Source of the DNA: Slackia sp.
Lineage (GTDB): Bacteria > Actinomycetota > Coriobacteriia > Anaerosomatales > Anaerosomataceae
Direction: 5' to 3'
NCBI GenBank assembly: GCA_020725885.1
Contig: DYEA01000014.1
Location: forward strand, 1 to 64,000
DNA length: 64,000 nt
Position numbers and translations under genes: made by a program. The first letter of the stretch is position 1. Each line of letters starts with the position of its first letter. Below are positions 17,538 through 25,727 of the stretch, one piece after another. The notes beneath the pieces were generated by a model. That model was given only the letters and a program-made list of their open reading frames with translations. It made no database searches and had not been told where the DNA came from.

Positions 17538-18734
17538 TCACGCGCCGCGCTCGAGCGCAGCGATGGTCTTCTCGTACAAGGGGTTCATCGATCGCAGCTT
17601 CTCCACGATCGGCGTGAGCGCGTCGATGAACGCATCGACGTCGGCCTCGGTGCTCCACCGCCCTAAGCTCACGCGGAGCGAACCGTGCGCCAGTTCCGGC
17701 GGCAGGCCGATCGACAGCAGCACGTGGCTCGGCTTGAGCGAGCCGGAGCTGCACGCCGAACCGGTCGAGACCGCGAAGCCCGCCGCATCCAAGTGCAAGA
17801 GCATCGCCTCGCCCTCACAACCCGGGATGATGAAGTTCGCGATGTGCGGGAGCCGCTCCGGCGCGTCGGCTGCGTTCAGACGCGCGTGCTCGACGCGGGC
17901 GAGCAGCCGCTCGACCAGGCGGTCGCGCAGCGCCGCCAGACGCGGCGCTTCGGTCGGCCGCTCTTCGTCCATGATCTCGAGCGCGCGGGCGAAGGCCACG
18001 GCTCCCGCCACGTTCTGCGTGCCGCTGCGCCGGCGGGCCTCCTGGCCGCCGCCGAGCATCTGCGGCGCGAACGGCGTCCCGCGCTTGAGGTACAGCACGC
18101 CGACGCCCTTCGGAGCGTAGATCTTGTGACCAGAGAAGCTCATCGCGTCCACGCCGAGCGCCTGCACGTCGATGTCGACCTTGCCGAGGGTCTGCGCCGC
18201 ATCCGAGTGGAACGCCGCGCCGCGCGCGTGCGCCACGCGGGCCAGCTCGGATATCGGCTGCAGCGTGCCGATCTCGTTGTTGCCGTGCATGATCGACACG
18301 AGCACCGTGTCGTCGCGCATCACGGCTTCGAGGTCCTCCGGATAGACCGTCCCGTCGGGACGCGGCTTGAGCTCCGTCACCTCGAACCCGCGCTTGGCGA
18401 GCGCGTGCGCCGGCTCGAGCACCGCGTGGTGCTCGAACGCGCTCACGACGACGTGCCCGCGGTCGCGGCCGTTCGCGGTGGTGATGCCGAAGATCGCCGC
18501 GTTGTCCGACTCGGTCCCGCACCCCATGAAGACGACCTCGCTCGCAGCCGCGGCGTTGATGCTTCGCGCCACGCGCTCGCGAGCGTCCTCGAGCGCCGCG
18601 TGAGCCTCGCGGCCGAGCCGGTACAGGCTGTTCGGGTTCCCGAACCGCTCGGTGAGGTACGGGAGCATCGCCTCGACGACGCGCGGATCCACCGGCGTCG
18701 TGGCCGAGTAGTCGAGGTAGGTCGTGCCGTCCAT
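17538..18734 (-). CDS. iscS: cysteine desulfurase
   Basis: A 398-residue PLP enzyme that releases sulfur from cysteine for Fe-S clusters and tRNA thiolation. The start reads MDGTTYLDYSATTPVDPRVV. The PLP lysine lies in SFSGHKIYAPKGVG and the catalytic cysteine in STGSACSSGSLKPSHVL. The short loop around the cysteine fits the NifS/IscS group. ATG 18734 has AAGGG at a good distance; ATG 18743 overlaps the regulator stop but leaves no room for a ribosome site. Confidence 0.95.
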   Translation of the reverse strand: MDGTTYLDYSATTPVDPRVVEAMLPYLTERFGNPNSLYRLGREAHAALEDARERVARSINAAAASEVVFMGCGTESDNAAIFGITTANGRDRGHVVVSAFEHHAVLEPAHALAKRGFEVTELKPRPDGTVYPEDLEAVMRDDTVLVSIMHGNNEIGTLQPISELARVAHARGAAFHSDAAQTLGKVDIDVQALGVDAMSFSGHKIYAPKGVGVLYLKRGTPFAPQMLGGGQEARRRSGTQNVAGAVAFARALEIMDEERPTEAPRLAALRDRLVERLLARVEHARLNAADAPERLPHIANFIIPGCEGEAMLLHLDAAGFAVSTGSACSSGSLKPSHVLLSIGLPPELAHGSLRVSLGRWSTEADVDAFIDALTPIVEKLRSMNPLYEKTIAALERGA

Positions 18735-18739
18735 GCCTA

Positions 18740-19165
18740 TCATCCCTTCGTATGGACTCGGTGCGCGCAGTCGTGCGCTACGAGCTCCGAGAGCGTGAAC
18801 GACGCGAGCGCTTCGCGCATCGCGGCGGTGACGCGGTCCCACACGGGCACTGCCGGGCACACGCCGCTCGATGGGCACGCGGGCGCGTCGCACGTCGTCG
18901 GCCGCACGGGGCCCTCGACCGCCTCGACCACGTCGAGCGCGGTCAGCTCGTCCGGCGGCCGGGTCAGCAGGTAGCCGCCGCGCGCACCACGCACCGCGCG
19001 CACGATCCCGGCGCCCTTCAGCGCGGTGAACACCTGCTCCAAGAACGGCTCGGGCAGCGAGCGCTCTTGCGCGATGCGCTTCAGGCTCACCGGAACGCCG
19101 TCGCTCCGCTCGGCAAGCTCGATGAGCGCAAGCAGGGCGTACTCGCTCTTCGTCGTCAGCTGCAC
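18740..19165 (-). CDS. iscR: Rrf2-family regulator, IscR-like
   Basis: A 141-residue winged-helix regulator. The N terminus VQLTTKSEYALLALIELAE and the wing GARGGYLLTRPPDEL are Rrf2 hallmarks. C92, C97 and C103 (CDAPACPSSGVC) match the cluster-binding cysteines of IscR, so it probably senses Fe-S status and controls the downstream operon (inference from family). Translation appears to begin at GTG 19165; no ATG is available near the conserved start. It is first of the isc-mnmA-cysK operon. Confidence 0.9.
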   Translation of the reverse strand: MQLTTKSEYALLALIELAERSDGVPVSLKRIAQERSLPEPFLEQVFTALKGAGIVRAVRGARGGYLLTRPPDELTALDVVEAVEGPVRPTTCDAPACPSSGVCPAVPVWDRVTAAMREALASFTLSELVAHDCAHRVHTKG

Positions 19166-19183
19166 CTGATCTCGCCCCGATTT

Positions 19184-19212
19184 CCTATATTGCCTACCGG
19201 ATTTACTGAGAA
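19184..19212 (-). promoter_or_regulatory. candidate promoter of the isc operon
   Basis: TTCTCA (19212-19207), a 17-base spacer and TATAGG (19189-19184) on the minus strand, 19 bases before the regulator's GTG start. The spacer is AT-richer than its surroundings and could hold the regulator's own site. Confidence 0.45.
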
Positions 19213-19250
19213 CATACGCCCGCCGCGCTGCGGCGTCAACCGTCGAACGC

Positions 19251-20201
19251 TCACACGCCCAGGTCGAGCTGCTGCGAGCCCGCGTTACCGGAGCCGTACG
19301 GCTCGACGCGCAGCATCTCCGCGATCTCCCGGGCGTTGCGCGGGGCGTAGTCGTGCTTGCAGTTGTTGAACATGACCCACACGGTCTGCGCCTGGCCGGC
19401 CAGCTCCCGCACCTTCGGCACCCACTCTGCGAGCTCGTCTGCCGTGTACAGATAGTGGAACCGGTCCGCGGCGCTCGCGTGCTTCCCGTAGTACGCCTCG
19501 CGGTTGCGCCCGTGCATGCGGACGTACGCCCAGTCGGTCGTCGCGGCCGCAAGCGGCGGCATCGTGGATGCGTCCGGGAACTGCGGCGCGTCGACGCTCA
19601 CGTACGCCATGCCTCGATCGGCCAAGAATCGCATCGTCTGCGCTTGCTGTCGGCCGGAGACCCACGACGGATGCCGGAACTCGACGAGGAGCCGCACGCC
19701 TTCGAGCCGCTCGGCGGCGTATTCGAGCCGCTCCAGGGTCTCGTGAGCACGGTGCTTGTCTGTTGCCGCAACCCACGGTGGAAGCTGCATGAGCACGCCG
19801 CCCATCTTGCCAGCCACGACGAGCGGCTCCAGGAACGTCCGGAACTCCTCGAACACCGCGTCCAGCAGCTCCGAAGACGGGTCCCGCACCCGGCCGCGCG
19901 CGTCCACGTGCGTGACGAGCTCGCGGAGGTCGGCCGACAAGCGCTGCTCCTCGACGGAATGGCCGGTCAGCAACCCGAACGCTTTGACGTGGAACACGAA
20001 CCCGTCAGGGGTGCGCTCCGCCCACGCCTGGGCCACCGAAGACCGCGGGATCGCGTAGAACGGCGAGTCTGCCTCGACGGTGTCGAACCGCGCGGCGTAG
20101 TACCGCAGGCGCTGCTCGGCACTGCGGACGCTCGGCGGGTACCACGCGGCCACCATGGTCTTGTCGGTCCACGAGCACGTCCCGACGCGGATCGCTCCCA
20201 C
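19251..20201 (-). CDS. DUF72-family protein
   Basis: A 316-residue TIM-barrel-like protein of the DUF72 (YecE) family, whose biochemical role is not established. Recognisable blocks are IRVGTCSWTDKT, YYAARFDTVEADSPFYAIP, LLVEFRHPSWV, WAYVRMHGRNREAYYG and the final VWVMFNNCKHDYAPRNA. Translation begins at GTG 20201 behind GAGAGGAGG. That ribosome site lies in a small hairpin (20209-20224). It is downstream of the hydrolase gene on the same strand. Confidence 0.88.
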   Translation of the reverse strand: MGAIRVGTCSWTDKTMVAAWYPPSVRSAEQRLRYYAARFDTVEADSPFYAIPRSSVAQAWAERTPDGFVFHVKAFGLLTGHSVEEQRLSADLRELVTHVDARGRVRDPSSELLDAVFEEFRTFLEPLVVAGKMGGVLMQLPPWVAATDKHRAHETLERLEYAAERLEGVRLLVEFRHPSWVSGRQQAQTMRFLADRGMAYVSVDAPQFPDASTMPPLAAATTDWAYVRMHGRNREAYYGKHASAADRFHYLYTADELAEWVPKVRELAGQAQTVWVMFNNCKHDYAPRNAREIAEMLRVEPYGSGNAGSQQLDLGV

Positions 20202-20208
20202 GACGCCT

Positions 20209-20224
20209 CCTCTCACGGGAGAGG
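20209..20224 (-). promoter_or_regulatory. hairpin overlapping the DUF72 ribosome site
   Basis: Arms CCTCTC and GAGAGG with a 4-base loop. On the minus strand the 3' arm is part of the Shine-Dalgarno sequence for the GTG at 20201, so folding could limit initiation. It could also be a weak terminator for the upstream hydrolase gene. Confidence 0.4.
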
Positions 20225-20241
20225 ATACCCGGCCGCGCGGT

Positions 20242-21108
20242 TTAGAGGTCGAACTCGAGCAGCGCGCGGTGATCGCGGTCGTAGTCGGCGAGCGCAAGCG
20301 GCTTCGGCGGCGCGTGGTACGGCCAGTCCCACACGACTTCCTCCACACGCGCGAACTGCGCGTGCACGAAGCGGCGGCTCGTCTCGAAGTCGAGCAGAGG
20401 GTCGTTGCGGGACATGCCGAACAGGCACGGCGCCTCGAAGGGGCCCGCGAGGTCTTCCACCGACGTGGTCAGCACCTCGCGCACCTGGGCGAGGAAGACG
20501 TCGAGCGTCGAGGCAGTGAACCCGCGCAGCCTCGCCGAGAGGTCGGCCGACGTCTCGAACCCGCCTACGGAGCGCATGTACCAGTCCACGACGGCGACTG
20601 TGGCCGGGTTGCGCAGCACCGCGAGCATCCCGAGACGCGCGAACTCCGGCTCAAGGGCGGCGACGGTCGCGCGCAGCATGGCGGTCTCGGCACCGGAGCG
20701 CTTGAGGCCGTCGCTGCCGACGAACGGCGAGAGCAGCGCGACGCGCCGGACGCGGTGTTGTGCGCGCTGGAGCGTCCTCAGCGCGAGCAGGCCGCCGAAC
20801 GAGAAGCCGACGAGCGTGAACGTCTCCGCGCCGAATGCGTCAGCGACCTCGAGCACGGTCTGCGCGACCAGCCCGCTCGAGAACGGCCCGACGTACGGCC
20901 GGCTCTCGCCGTGGCCGGGAAGCTCGAAGAACACCGCCTGGAACCGGCGGCCGACGAAGCGCGTCATCGCCTCCCAGTCCTCGACGAGCGAGATGGTGGC
21001 GGGGACGATGACGGCGAGCTCGCCGTCGCCTGCCATACCGACTCGAAGCGTCGTGCTCGGCAGCGGAAGCGAGGCGATCTCGAGCGGTGGCGCGTCAGTC
21101 GGCGGCAA
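20242..21108 (-). CDS. alpha/beta hydrolase
   Basis: A 288-residue alpha/beta-hydrolase-fold protein. The nucleophile elbow is GFSFGG, the oxyanion/strand region is FFELPGHGESRP, the likely acid is in SRNDPLLD, and the likely catalytic histidine in WDWPYHAPP. The apparent start is TTG 21108, which overlaps the cytochrome gene end by 14 bases; an internal ATG at residue 25 would remove the first strand, so TTG is preferred. The substrate is unknown; esterase or C-C hydrolase activity is possible. Confidence 0.8.
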   Translation of the reverse strand: MPPTDAPPLEIASLPLPSTTLRVGMAGDGELAVIVPATISLVEDWEAMTRFVGRRFQAVFFELPGHGESRPYVGPFSSGLVAQTVLEVADAFGAETFTLVGFSFGGLLALRTLQRAQHRVRRVALLSPFVGSDGLKRSGAETAMLRATVAALEPEFARLGMLAVLRNPATVAVVDWYMRSVGGFETSADLSARLRGFTASTLDVFLAQVREVLTTSVEDLAGPFEAPCLFGMSRNDPLLDFETSRRFVHAQFARVEEVVWDWPYHAPPKPLALADYDRDHRALLEFDL

Positions 21109-21379
21109 GGTGCTCCACCAGCGCCGCCTTCTCCTCCTCGGTGAGGCGAGCGCCCTTCGCGACCATGCGGTCGATCACCGCCGTCCAGCCGGCCGCGTCG
21201 TACGAAGCCGCGTCGATGCGCCCGCGGTCGTGGCACTGCGTGCAACGCGACTCGATCAGCTGCTCGGGCGTCAACGCTTCTGACGGCGCCGCGGGCTCAG
21301 GCTGCCGAGCGCACCCCGCGGCCGCAAGAAACGCGGCCGCAAGAAGCGCGCTTGCAGCCAGCCGCTGCATCCACGACAT
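21095..21379 (-). CDS. small monohaem c-type cytochrome lipoprotein
   Basis: A 94-residue exported protein. Signal peptide with lipobox AAGC puts the lipidated cysteine at C23. One haem-binding motif CTQCH (C46, C49, H50) follows, then a helix AAGWTAVIDRMVAKGA with a candidate axial methionine, as in small class I cytochromes. ATG 21379 follows GAGGAGG. It probably shuttles electrons outside the membrane. The 12-haem cytochrome at 22979 may be a partner (inference). Confidence 0.85.
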   Translation of the reverse strand: MSWMQRLAASALLAAAFLAAAGCARQPEPAAPSEALTPEQLIESRCTQCHDRGRIDAASYDAAGWTAVIDRMVAKGARLTEEEKAALVEHLAAD

Positions 21380-21484
21380 GGTGCCTCCTCGTTCCGGTCT
21401 GCGCGTGGCCCTCTTTCGACATCCTACCCGGCGCGCCCTTGGTCGGCTACCATTGTCCGGCACACCTCGGACACAGGAGGCCGC

Positions 21485-22402
21485 ATGGCAACCGGCGAAT
21501 CCAAGACCGCCGTCGTGGCAGCGATCGTGGGCAACCTCGTCATCGCCGCCGGCAAGTTCGCAGCAGCGACGATCACGGGCTCCTCTGCGATGATCGCCGA
21601 AGGCATCCACTCGCTCGTCGACACCGGGAACGGCGGGCTGCTGCTCCTCGGCATCAAGCGCTCGACGCGACCGCCCGACGAGGAGCACCCGTTCGGGCAC
21701 GGGAAGGCGCTCTACTTCTGGAGCCTGATCGTCGCGATGAGCATCTTCGGAATCGGCGGCGGCATGTCGGTGTACGAGGGCATCACGCACATCCAGCATC
21801 CGAGCCCGCTCGAGAACCCGACGTGGAACTACGTCGTGTTGGGCTTCGCCCTCGTCGTCGAGACGATATCGTTCCGGGTCGCCATCAGAGAGTTCAACAA
21901 GGCGCGCAGAGGCGTGCGCCCCTTCGAGTTCATCCGCCGCTCGAAAGACCCGAGCCTGTTCACGGTGGTGTTCGAGGACGCGGCGGCGATGCTCGGCCTG
22001 ATCGTCGCCTTCCTCGGGGTCTTCTTCGGCCACCTGTTCGAGAACCCGTACTTCGACGGCGCAGCCTCGATCGTCATCGGCCTCATCCTCATGGGCGTCG
22101 CGTGGCTGCTCGCCGTCGAGACGAAGGGACTGCTGCTCGGAGAGAGCGCCGATCCGGAAGTCCGACGGCGCATCAGGAAGATCGTCGAGGCCGACGAGGC
22201 CGTCGAGCGGGTCACCGATCTCCTCACGATGTACATGGGGCCGCACGACCTGCTGGTCAACGTCGGCGTCCAGTTCCGCCGCGGCCTGCACGCGGAGACG
22301 GTGCATCGCGCCATCCACCGCATCGAGGAGCGGCTGCGCGCCGAGTTCCCGGAGATCACGCGCGTGTACATGGAGGTCGAGTCGCTCCGGGTCGCCGAGT
22401 AG
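21485..22402 (+). CDS. cation diffusion facilitator transporter
   Basis: A 305-residue metal/proton antiporter of the CDF family, closest by eye to the ZnT9-like group. Metal-site residues are in HSLVDTGN on TM2 and FEDAAAMLG on TM5. The conserved block RPPDEEHPFGHGKALYFWSLI lies between TM2 and TM3. A C-terminal cytoplasmic domain (about 215-305) regulates transport. It likely exports Zn, Mn, Fe or a similar divalent cation. The gene diverges from the cytochrome lipoprotein gene. Confidence 0.93.
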   Translation: MATGESKTAVVAAIVGNLVIAAGKFAAATITGSSAMIAEGIHSLVDTGNGGLLLLGIKRSTRPPDEEHPFGHGKALYFWSLIVAMSIFGIGGGMSVYEGITHIQHPSPLENPTWNYVVLGFALVVETISFRVAIREFNKARRGVRPFEFIRRSKDPSLFTVVFEDAAAMLGLIVAFLGVFFGHLFENPYFDGAASIVIGLILMGVAWLLAVETKGLLLGESADPEVRRRIRKIVEADEAVERVTDLLTMYMGPHDLLVNVGVQFRRGLHAETVHRAIHRIEERLRAEFPEITRVYMEVESLRVAE

Positions 22403-22426
22403 GTTCGAGCCCCGTCAGGTCGGCCC

Positions 22427-22813
22427 TCAGGCCCCCACGGCGTCGCCGTCGAGGAGCGCGCTGTCTGCGCGCACGCGGGCCTCTTCCACGATGCGCATGA
22501 CCGCGGCGATCGTCTCGCTCCGGCCGGCGCCGTGACGTCGCAGCCTGTCAGCGTGGGCCGCGATGCGACGCGTGTCGTCAAGCCCAAGCTTGCTGAAATG
22601 CATCTGCTCCCACTGGTCGCGCGTGACGCTCGCCCACAGCTCGCCCGCGATGAAGGCGAGATTCGCTACGTCGTCTCTGCTCAGCAGGTTCCAGTCGGCC
22701 TTCAGCCCCCGCCGCCACCGCTCGAGCGACCGCTCGACCGCCCGCTGCCGGTTGACCAGATACCGCCTCCGACCCAAAGATTCGTCGTCCGTCTGGATGC
22801 CGAAATCCAACAT
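22427..22813 (-). CDS. hypothetical protein
   Basis: A 128-residue soluble protein with no recognised family. It is helical and basic in its first half (LGRRRYLVNRQRAVERSLERWRRGLKADW), followed by NLAFIAGELWASVTRDQWEQMHFSKLGLDDTRR. No signal peptide or membrane helix is seen. ATG 22813 follows GGGGGA. It is convergent with the CDF gene and divergent from the cytochrome gene. Confidence 0.65.
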   Translation of the reverse strand: MLDFGIQTDDESLGRRRYLVNRQRAVERSLERWRRGLKADWNLLSRDDVANLAFIAGELWASVTRDQWEQMHFSKLGLDDTRRIAAHADRLRRHGAGRSETIAAVMRIVEEARVRADSALLDGDAVGA

Positions 22814-22978
22814 GCGTCCCCCAGAGTCTCGCTGCCGTCCGGATCCCCTCGCGGCAGGCAGTTCGTCCCGGTCGGGGCCGTTCCTGCACGTCTGAACGAA
22901 CATCCAGAAGCATGAGCGAGGCTTGGTGCCGGCGTTCGCCGAATGCGCTACACTGGAGCGCGTCGAGGGGGCTGCCTC

Positions 22979-24136
22979 ATGCATCGGTCGGCGCGAGAGG
23001 GCACAGACACCGCAGCGCGCGCACGGCGCGTCGTGTTGGTCGGCGTCGGCGCAATCGCTGCAGTCGTCGCAGCCGTGGTCGCGACCGTCGGCACCTCGAC
23101 GAACTGGTTCTGCACGCAGCCGTGCCACGTCGTGCACGCCGACAACACGAAGACCTTCGTAGCGGGCTCCCATTCCCGCGTCTCGTGCGTCGCCTGCCAC
23201 GAACCCGTGAACGCCTCGCCCATCGTGTTCGTGTTCAAGAAGATCGAGGTCGCCCCCGACCTGTTCACGACGATCGCCGGCACGTTCGAGATGCCGCTGA
23301 ATCCGTCGAGCGCAGTCGCGATCGAGACGCCGGACGAGGTCTGCACGCAGTGCCACGACCTGGGCACGCGTCAGGTCACTCCGAGCTCCGGCATCTTCAT
23401 CGACCACGACGCTCACACGAAACGCGGCATCACGTGCGCCACCTGCCATAACCGCGCCGCACACCCGGAAGCCGGGATCACGTACGAGCTGCCGGGGAAC
23501 CGCAAGCACGAGGACTGGCTCTCGATGTCAGCCTGCTTCCGCTGCCATGCCCTCGAGAGGCCACTGCCGACCCCTGAGTTCGAGGCGCCCGGAGCCTGCG
23601 AGGCCTGCCACACCGAGGGATTCGACCTCGTTCCCGCGAGCCACGACGCGCCTGACTGGTACAACCGGTTCGGCGAGTCTGGAGGCCACGCCGCCGCATA
23701 CCGCGCTGAGGCGTCCCGGACAGCCGAGGCCAGCGCGGCCGCTCCTGCTGTCGAGCACCCAGCCGGCCCGGTCCTCCGACCCGCCGCGGCCGTCAACGCG
23801 TGCTACACCTGCCACACGCGGGGGTACTGCACTGATTGTCACGGACTCGAGATGCCGCACCCGCCGGGTTTCGCGAAGTCGCACGGCGCTGCAGGGATCG
23901 CATCGCCAGCGACGTGCGCTCGCTGCCACGCCCGCAGCGAGGCGGAGGCACAGGGGCGCGGATTCTGCACCGCGTGCCACCATCCGCAGAGCACGCCGGG
24001 CAGGGCGTGGCGGACCCAGCACGACGAGGTCGTCGCGAAGTCCGGAGCCACGGCGTGCTTCGGATGCCACGAGCCGCCGTACTGTGCTGCCTGCCACGTG
24101 CGCGGGCCGCAAGCGGCTGAGGCTCTGCTTCGCTGA
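22979..24136 (+). CDS. membrane-anchored dodecahaem cytochrome c
   Basis: A 385-residue protein with an N-terminal membrane anchor (about 18-40) and twelve haem-binding motifs outside the membrane. In order they are CTQPCH, CVACH, CTQCH, CATCH, CFRCH, CEACH, CYTCH, CTDCH, CARCH, CTACH, CFGCH and CAACH. The first is a CX3CH variant. The anchor plus leading haems resembles NapC/NirT quinol dehydrogenases, so it may pass electrons from menaquinol outward (inference). ATG 22979 with GAGGGG upstream is preferred over 22943. No partner reductase gene is adjacent. Confidence 0.9.
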   Translation: MHRSAREGTDTAARARRVVLVGVGAIAAVVAAVVATVGTSTNWFCTQPCHVVHADNTKTFVAGSHSRVSCVACHEPVNASPIVFVFKKIEVAPDLFTTIAGTFEMPLNPSSAVAIETPDEVCTQCHDLGTRQVTPSSGIFIDHDAHTKRGITCATCHNRAAHPEAGITYELPGNRKHEDWLSMSACFRCHALERPLPTPEFEAPGACEACHTEGFDLVPASHDAPDWYNRFGESGGHAAAYRAEASRTAEASAAAPAVEHPAGPVLRPAAAVNACYTCHTRGYCTDCHGLEMPHPPGFAKSHGAAGIASPATCARCHARSEAEAQGRGFCTACHHPQSTPGRAWRTQHDEVVAKSGATACFGCHEPPYCAACHVRGPQAAEALLR

Positions 24137-24183
24137 GACGGATACGAGGCGACGCACGTCCTCCCGCACGGAAAGCGAAGAGA

Positions 24184-24258
24184 TGGTGGGCGGTGAGGGA
24201 TTCGAACCCCCGGCTTCCTCCTTGTAAGGGAGGCACTCTCCCACTGAGTTAACCGCCC
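24184..24258 (-). tRNA. tRNA-Val (TAC)
   Basis: Minus-strand cloverleaf from 24258: acceptor GGGCGGT pairs with ACCGCCC, anticodon loop TTACAAG gives TAC, T arm GGGGTTCGAATCCC. CCA is encoded at 24186-24184. Confidence 0.96.
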
Positions 24259-24277
24259 ACGGCGCTGACGCATCAGC

Positions 24278-24306
24278 ATTCTAGCAGGGCTGCCGCAGTC
24301 GACAGA
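24278..24306 (-). promoter_or_regulatory. candidate promoter of tRNA-Val
   Basis: TCTGTC (24306-24301), a 17-base spacer and TAGAAT (24283-24278) with an extended TGC in front. It lies about 20 bases before the tRNA 5' end. Confidence 0.55.
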
Positions 24307-24332
24307 GCAGGACACGGGTACCCGCACGTGAA

Positions 24333-24358
24333 AGGCGCCCCGCGTACGCGGGACGCCT
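24333..24358 (-). terminator. terminator-like hairpin after tRNA-Glu
   Basis: On the minus strand AGGCGTCCCGCG and CGCGGGGCGCCT pair over 12 bp with one G-U wobble and a minimal loop, then TTTC. It follows the tRNA-Lys and tRNA-Glu genes. Confidence 0.55.
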
Positions 24359-24367
24359 CGTCATTTC

Positions 24368-24443
24368 TGGTGCCCCCAAGGGAATTCGAATCCCTGTTGC
24401 CGCCTTGAAAGGGCGGAGTCCTTGGCCGCTAGACGATGGGGGC
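24368..24443 (-). tRNA. tRNA-Glu (TTC)
   Basis: Minus-strand cloverleaf from 24443: acceptor GCCCCCA pairs with TGGGGGC, anticodon in CCTTTCAAG gives TTC, T arm GGGATTCGAATTCCC. CCA is encoded at 24370-24368. It is co-oriented with tRNA-Lys 11 bases upstream. Confidence 0.96.
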
Positions 24444-24454
24444 CCGTATGCACC

Positions 24455-24530
24455 TGGTGGGCCGTGCAGGTCTCGAACCTGCGACCTTGGGATTAAAAGT
24501 CCCCTGCTCTGCCAACTGAGCTAACGGCCC
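24455..24530 (-). tRNA. tRNA-Lys (TTT)
   Basis: Minus-strand cloverleaf from 24530: acceptor GGGCCGT pairs with ACGGCCC, anticodon loop CTTTTAA gives TTT, T arm CAGGTTCGAGACCTG. CCA is encoded at 24457-24455. Its promoter is at 24570-24598. Confidence 0.96.
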
Positions 24531-24569
24531 GCGACCCGAGCCGGCCGACCGGCCCGAAGCGCAAGCGGT

Positions 24570-24598
24570 AGTCTAGCGGCTGAGCAGGCCAGGGTCAA
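24570..24598 (-). promoter_or_regulatory. promoter of the tRNA-Lys/tRNA-Glu operon
   Basis: TTGACC (24598-24593), a 17-base spacer and TAGACT (24575-24570) on the minus strand, about 40 bases before tRNA-Lys. Confidence 0.68.
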
Positions 24599-24686
24599 AC
24601 CTGCGCCGGTGCCATCAGGCGCTCCGCGGCGCCGCTCGGCCGGGCGACCGAAGAAGCGCTACCATTGCATCGGGCAAGGAGGAGCC

Positions 24687-25712
24687 ATGACCGTGCTCGG
24701 CGCTACGTGGGAACAGATCGGCCTGCTCGCGGCTCACGTCGCGGGCGGCGCCGCGATCGGGGCCGCAGTGCAGGCCGTGGCGCACCGGCCGCTCCGAGCG
24801 CTCGTGCGCAAGACCGGCGGCCGCGCTGGCGCCGCGGTGCTCGAGGGGCTTCTCGGCATGCCCGCATGGTGGCTCGCCATCGCTGCCGGACTGCTGCGGC
24901 TGCGGGCAGAGCCTCTGCCGCCCGCCGCCGACGTGCTGTTCTCGAAGGTGCTGCTCGTGGCGGGCGGCATCACACTGACGGTGGCCGCGATGCGGGTGGC
25001 CGTCGGGCTCGTGCGCGAGTACGCGGTCTCGCCCGACGGGCCGCTCCCGTCGACGAGCATCTTCGTCAACCTCACTCGCATCGCCGTCGTCGCGCTCGGC
25101 GCGCTGCTCGTCTTGAACGCGCTCGGCATCTCCGTGACGCCGGTGCTCACCGCGCTCGGCGTGGGCGGCCTGGCCGTCGCGCTCGCGCTGCAAGACACCC
25201 TGTCGAACCTCTTCGCCGGACTGCAGCTCCTTGCTTCCAAGCAGATCCACCCGGGCGACCACCTCACGCTGGACTCGGGCCAGGAAGGCGTCGTGCAGGA
25301 CGTCACCTGGCGGTACACCACGCTCCTCGCGCAGGGCGGCAACCTGATCGTGGTGCCGAACGCCAAGCTCGCGCAGGCGATCGTCACGAACCACGCCCTG
25401 CCCGAGCAGCCGCTCGCGGTGCCGGTGGAGTTCACGGTCGCGTACGGGAGCGACCTGGATCTCGTCGAGCGGGTGGTTTCGGAGGTCGCGGCGGGCACGG
25501 TTGCCGACCTGGCCCCGGCGCTCACAGACTACGAGCCCATCGTCCGGTTCCGCGCGCTGCTCGACTCCGGCGTCGGCGTCACCGCCATCTTGCGGGCCCC
25601 GACCTACGGCGAGCAGTTCGCCATCCGAAGCGAGTTCATCCGGCGCCTGCTGCCCGCGCTCGCTGAGCACGGCATCGAGGTGCCGTACCCGCACGTCGTC
25701 GTCGTGAAGTGA
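24687..25712 (+). CDS. MscS-type mechanosensitive channel
   Basis: A 341-residue small-conductance mechanosensitive channel that releases solutes during osmotic downshock. Four membrane helices are predicted in the first 175 residues. The pore-lining TM3 and start of the beta domain are seen in LGVGGLAVALALQDTLSNLFAG and KQIHPGDHLTLDSGQEGVV, then NLIVVPNAKL. ATG 24687 follows AAGGAGG; an upstream in-frame start at 24609 lacks a ribosome site. It is convergent with the chemoreceptor gene. Confidence 0.93.
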   Translation: MTVLGATWEQIGLLAAHVAGGAAIGAAVQAVAHRPLRALVRKTGGRAGAAVLEGLLGMPAWWLAIAAGLLRLRAEPLPPAADVLFSKVLLVAGGITLTVAAMRVAVGLVREYAVSPDGPLPSTSIFVNLTRIAVVALGALLVLNALGISVTPVLTALGVGGLAVALALQDTLSNLFAGLQLLASKQIHPGDHLTLDSGQEGVVQDVTWRYTTLLAQGGNLIVVPNAKLAQAIVTNHALPEQPLAVPVEFTVAYGSDLDLVERVVSEVAAGTVADLAPALTDYEPIVRFRALLDSGVGVTAILRAPTYGEQFAIRSEFIRRLLPALAEHGIEVPYPHVVVVK

Positions 25713-25727
25713 CGGCGGACGGCGCCA

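Noticed and set aside
24560-24610. tRNA-like stretch upstream of tRNA-Lys
   Set aside because: The plus-strand text near GTCTAGCGGC resembles part of a tRNA, but no cloverleaf can be built; it is better read as the promoter of the tRNA-Lys operon.
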